Made by a program: the position numbers and the translations under genes. Positions 62,715-64,000 of a DNA stretch of 64,000 bases are shown here, piece by piece. Every line of letters starts with the position of its first letter. Positions within the stretch are counted from its first letter, which is position 1. The notes below the pieces were generated by a model, which was not told the origin of the DNA, searched no databases, and worked only from the letters and a program-made list of their open reading frames with translations. This DNA is from Calliopum simillimum (lineage: Eukaryota > Arthropoda > Insecta > Diptera > Lauxaniidae). The stretch is from NCBI GenBank assembly GCA_951812925.1, contig OX638372.1:54124028-54188027 (forward strand), in the 5' to 3' direction.

Positions 62715-64000
62715 AGGAATCTCCTCATTGTATTGTTGATATAAAATGGTTTAAAATATTTTTGTATGAACTTCTGTATAAATTGTATACAAAAAAAGTA
62801 TGCAAGATTTTTATATACATAGTGATACTAAAAATTTGAACCAAAATAGTATAAATTTTGTTAATTCTTTATGTGTGTACATTTTACATGACAAGCATAA
62901 ACGGTTTGTATACCAAATTGAAGCATAGATTCTATACCAATTTGGTTTGAATTTTGCACCCAAACTATTTTCTGCGTATGCTTTAATCCAAAAGCCACAC
63001 CATAGTTCATCACATATGACAGATGTCATTAATCTTTTGAATTATGTAAGAATTACACAAGTGACCTAAAAGCAGAGTATTTATCGATTTATTGTAAGCA
63101 TTTCTCATGCACTCATTAACCAACCGTTGGCTACTCTTTAGTCTGCATTTTAATACTGCACAGATAGACAGAGTGCAAAAAAACCAAACAAGTCGAGATG
63201 CAAATGCACATTAAACATACAAAAACAAATCATACAAAAATACAGCACACAGATACAAGTATGCAGAATAAGTAAATCTAATTAAAGTTGTGTCAACCAA
63301 CAGTAACCTCAACACTTGTTAAATACTTACAGTTGCCATTGTGACCAAGTAAAGATGTAGATTTGTATATTGCAGATACAACACAAATGAAGGAATAGAT
63401 TTGTAGAGCAAAAGACAATATTACCAAATACATACTAATGGATACTCGCATTCTATAGTAAAGTGAAGCAACTCGTAATGTGAACTAGGTTGATTCTTGA
63501 TTACAATTGTTTATCTACAATTGGTAACCATATACATGCAATACATAAATAATGTACTTATGGTAGCGCTGGATACTCGTATGACAATATGCAGTATTTT
63601 TGCCACAGAAAGAGAAAAAATTCAAAAAAACTATTGTTACTTCACAATTAAATTGATTTTATGATGTTTGAAATTAATTTCATATTTACACTTTCGGCTT
63701 TTCTTCATTTTGCTGATAACATTTGACATACATTTTAAGTTTTTATCAGCATTTTGTATTTTTCTTCTTTCTATTTAAGGTTTATGATATGAAATATTTA
63801 CAAATTAATATAAAAAAAGTTTACTTAAACTAATTTTGAAACAAAAAAATTCTTAACTTACTTTTTGTTAAGTGTGGTCATTATTATTGAAAAAAAAAAT
63901 ACTCACAACAATCTGAAGACTCACCTAAAATGGAAAAAAAGTACACTGTTATTAAAAGTATCATAAAATGTTATTTATGTCTTAATTAAAAAAAAAAAAA
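62715..64000. other. Unique sequence to the window end, no gene seen
   Basis: 63060-63500 is less AT-rich, with CAATACATACAAAT-like words and ACAGATAGACAGAG. A minus-strand TTTTAG|GTGAGT donor-like site at about 63920 is the only splice signal noted and cannot be tied to an exon. Confidence 0.4.

Overview
The window looks like a brachyceran fly genome, most likely a tephritid fruit fly. This is inferred from AT-rich sequence with Drosophila-style splice sites, one gene recognisable as the fly homologue of Nostrin, and a dense load of small DNA transposons, including repeats resembling the INE-1/mini-me type. Only about 5 kb of the 64 kb is host protein-coding sequence.

Layout. At 281-1174 (+) lies the last coding exon of a coiled-coil protein whose earlier exons are outside the window. 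It converges tail to tail with a six-exon gene on the minus strand (coding 17448 down to 8654). Exact GT-AG junctions and continuous phase give a 1276-residue product: a long disordered N-terminal extension, an F-BAR domain and a C-terminal SH3 domain (Nostrin, nost). The 7 kb between the two genes, and the 4.6 kb intron 3 of nost, are filled with transposon debris. Upstream of nost, a small non-coding exon candidate (20359-20560) and a 74-codon ORF with a membrane segment (20676-20900) are possible extra host features. From 21 kb to 64 kb I see no convincing host exon. The unique stretches there (about 28.4-29.0, 35.5-36.0, 48.3-48.9, 51.8-52.5, 56.3-57.3, 60.6-61.1 and 63.0-63.5 kb) look like regulatory or intronic DNA.

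Mobile DNA. The most interesting elements are: (1) two copies of an ~890 bp element (5109-7930 and 54922-55815) whose ends begin with the exact V(D)J recombination-signal heptamer CACAGTG, one flanked by the 5-bp duplication CGACG, which is the signature of Transib transposons; (2) an apparently intact 1034-codon APE/RT retrotransposon (24694-27872) with a 9-bp target duplication and an (ATAC)n tail, inserted in a Tc1-type transposon (23437-28278) whose left end has been replaced by an inverted copy of its own right end; (3) a family of ~1 kb near-perfect palindromes (12539-13496 inside a nost intron, 43331-44346, and fragments) able to form long hairpin RNA; (4) a DD37E transposon (58632-59914) one frameshift from an open reading frame, inserted in an array of ATAACGCC motifs; (5) a 734 bp mariner derivative that kept only its DNA-binding domain; (6) TTAA-flanked and TA-flanked MITEs and several other fold-back families; (7) a head-to-tail pair of 142-bp-repeat elements inserted in the first Transib-like copy.

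The nesting gives a relative history: Transib-like copy 1 predates the 142-bp-repeat insertion, and the Tc1 rearrangement predates the retrotransposon, which is the youngest large insertion. No database search was possible, so family names rest on motifs and alignment by eye.
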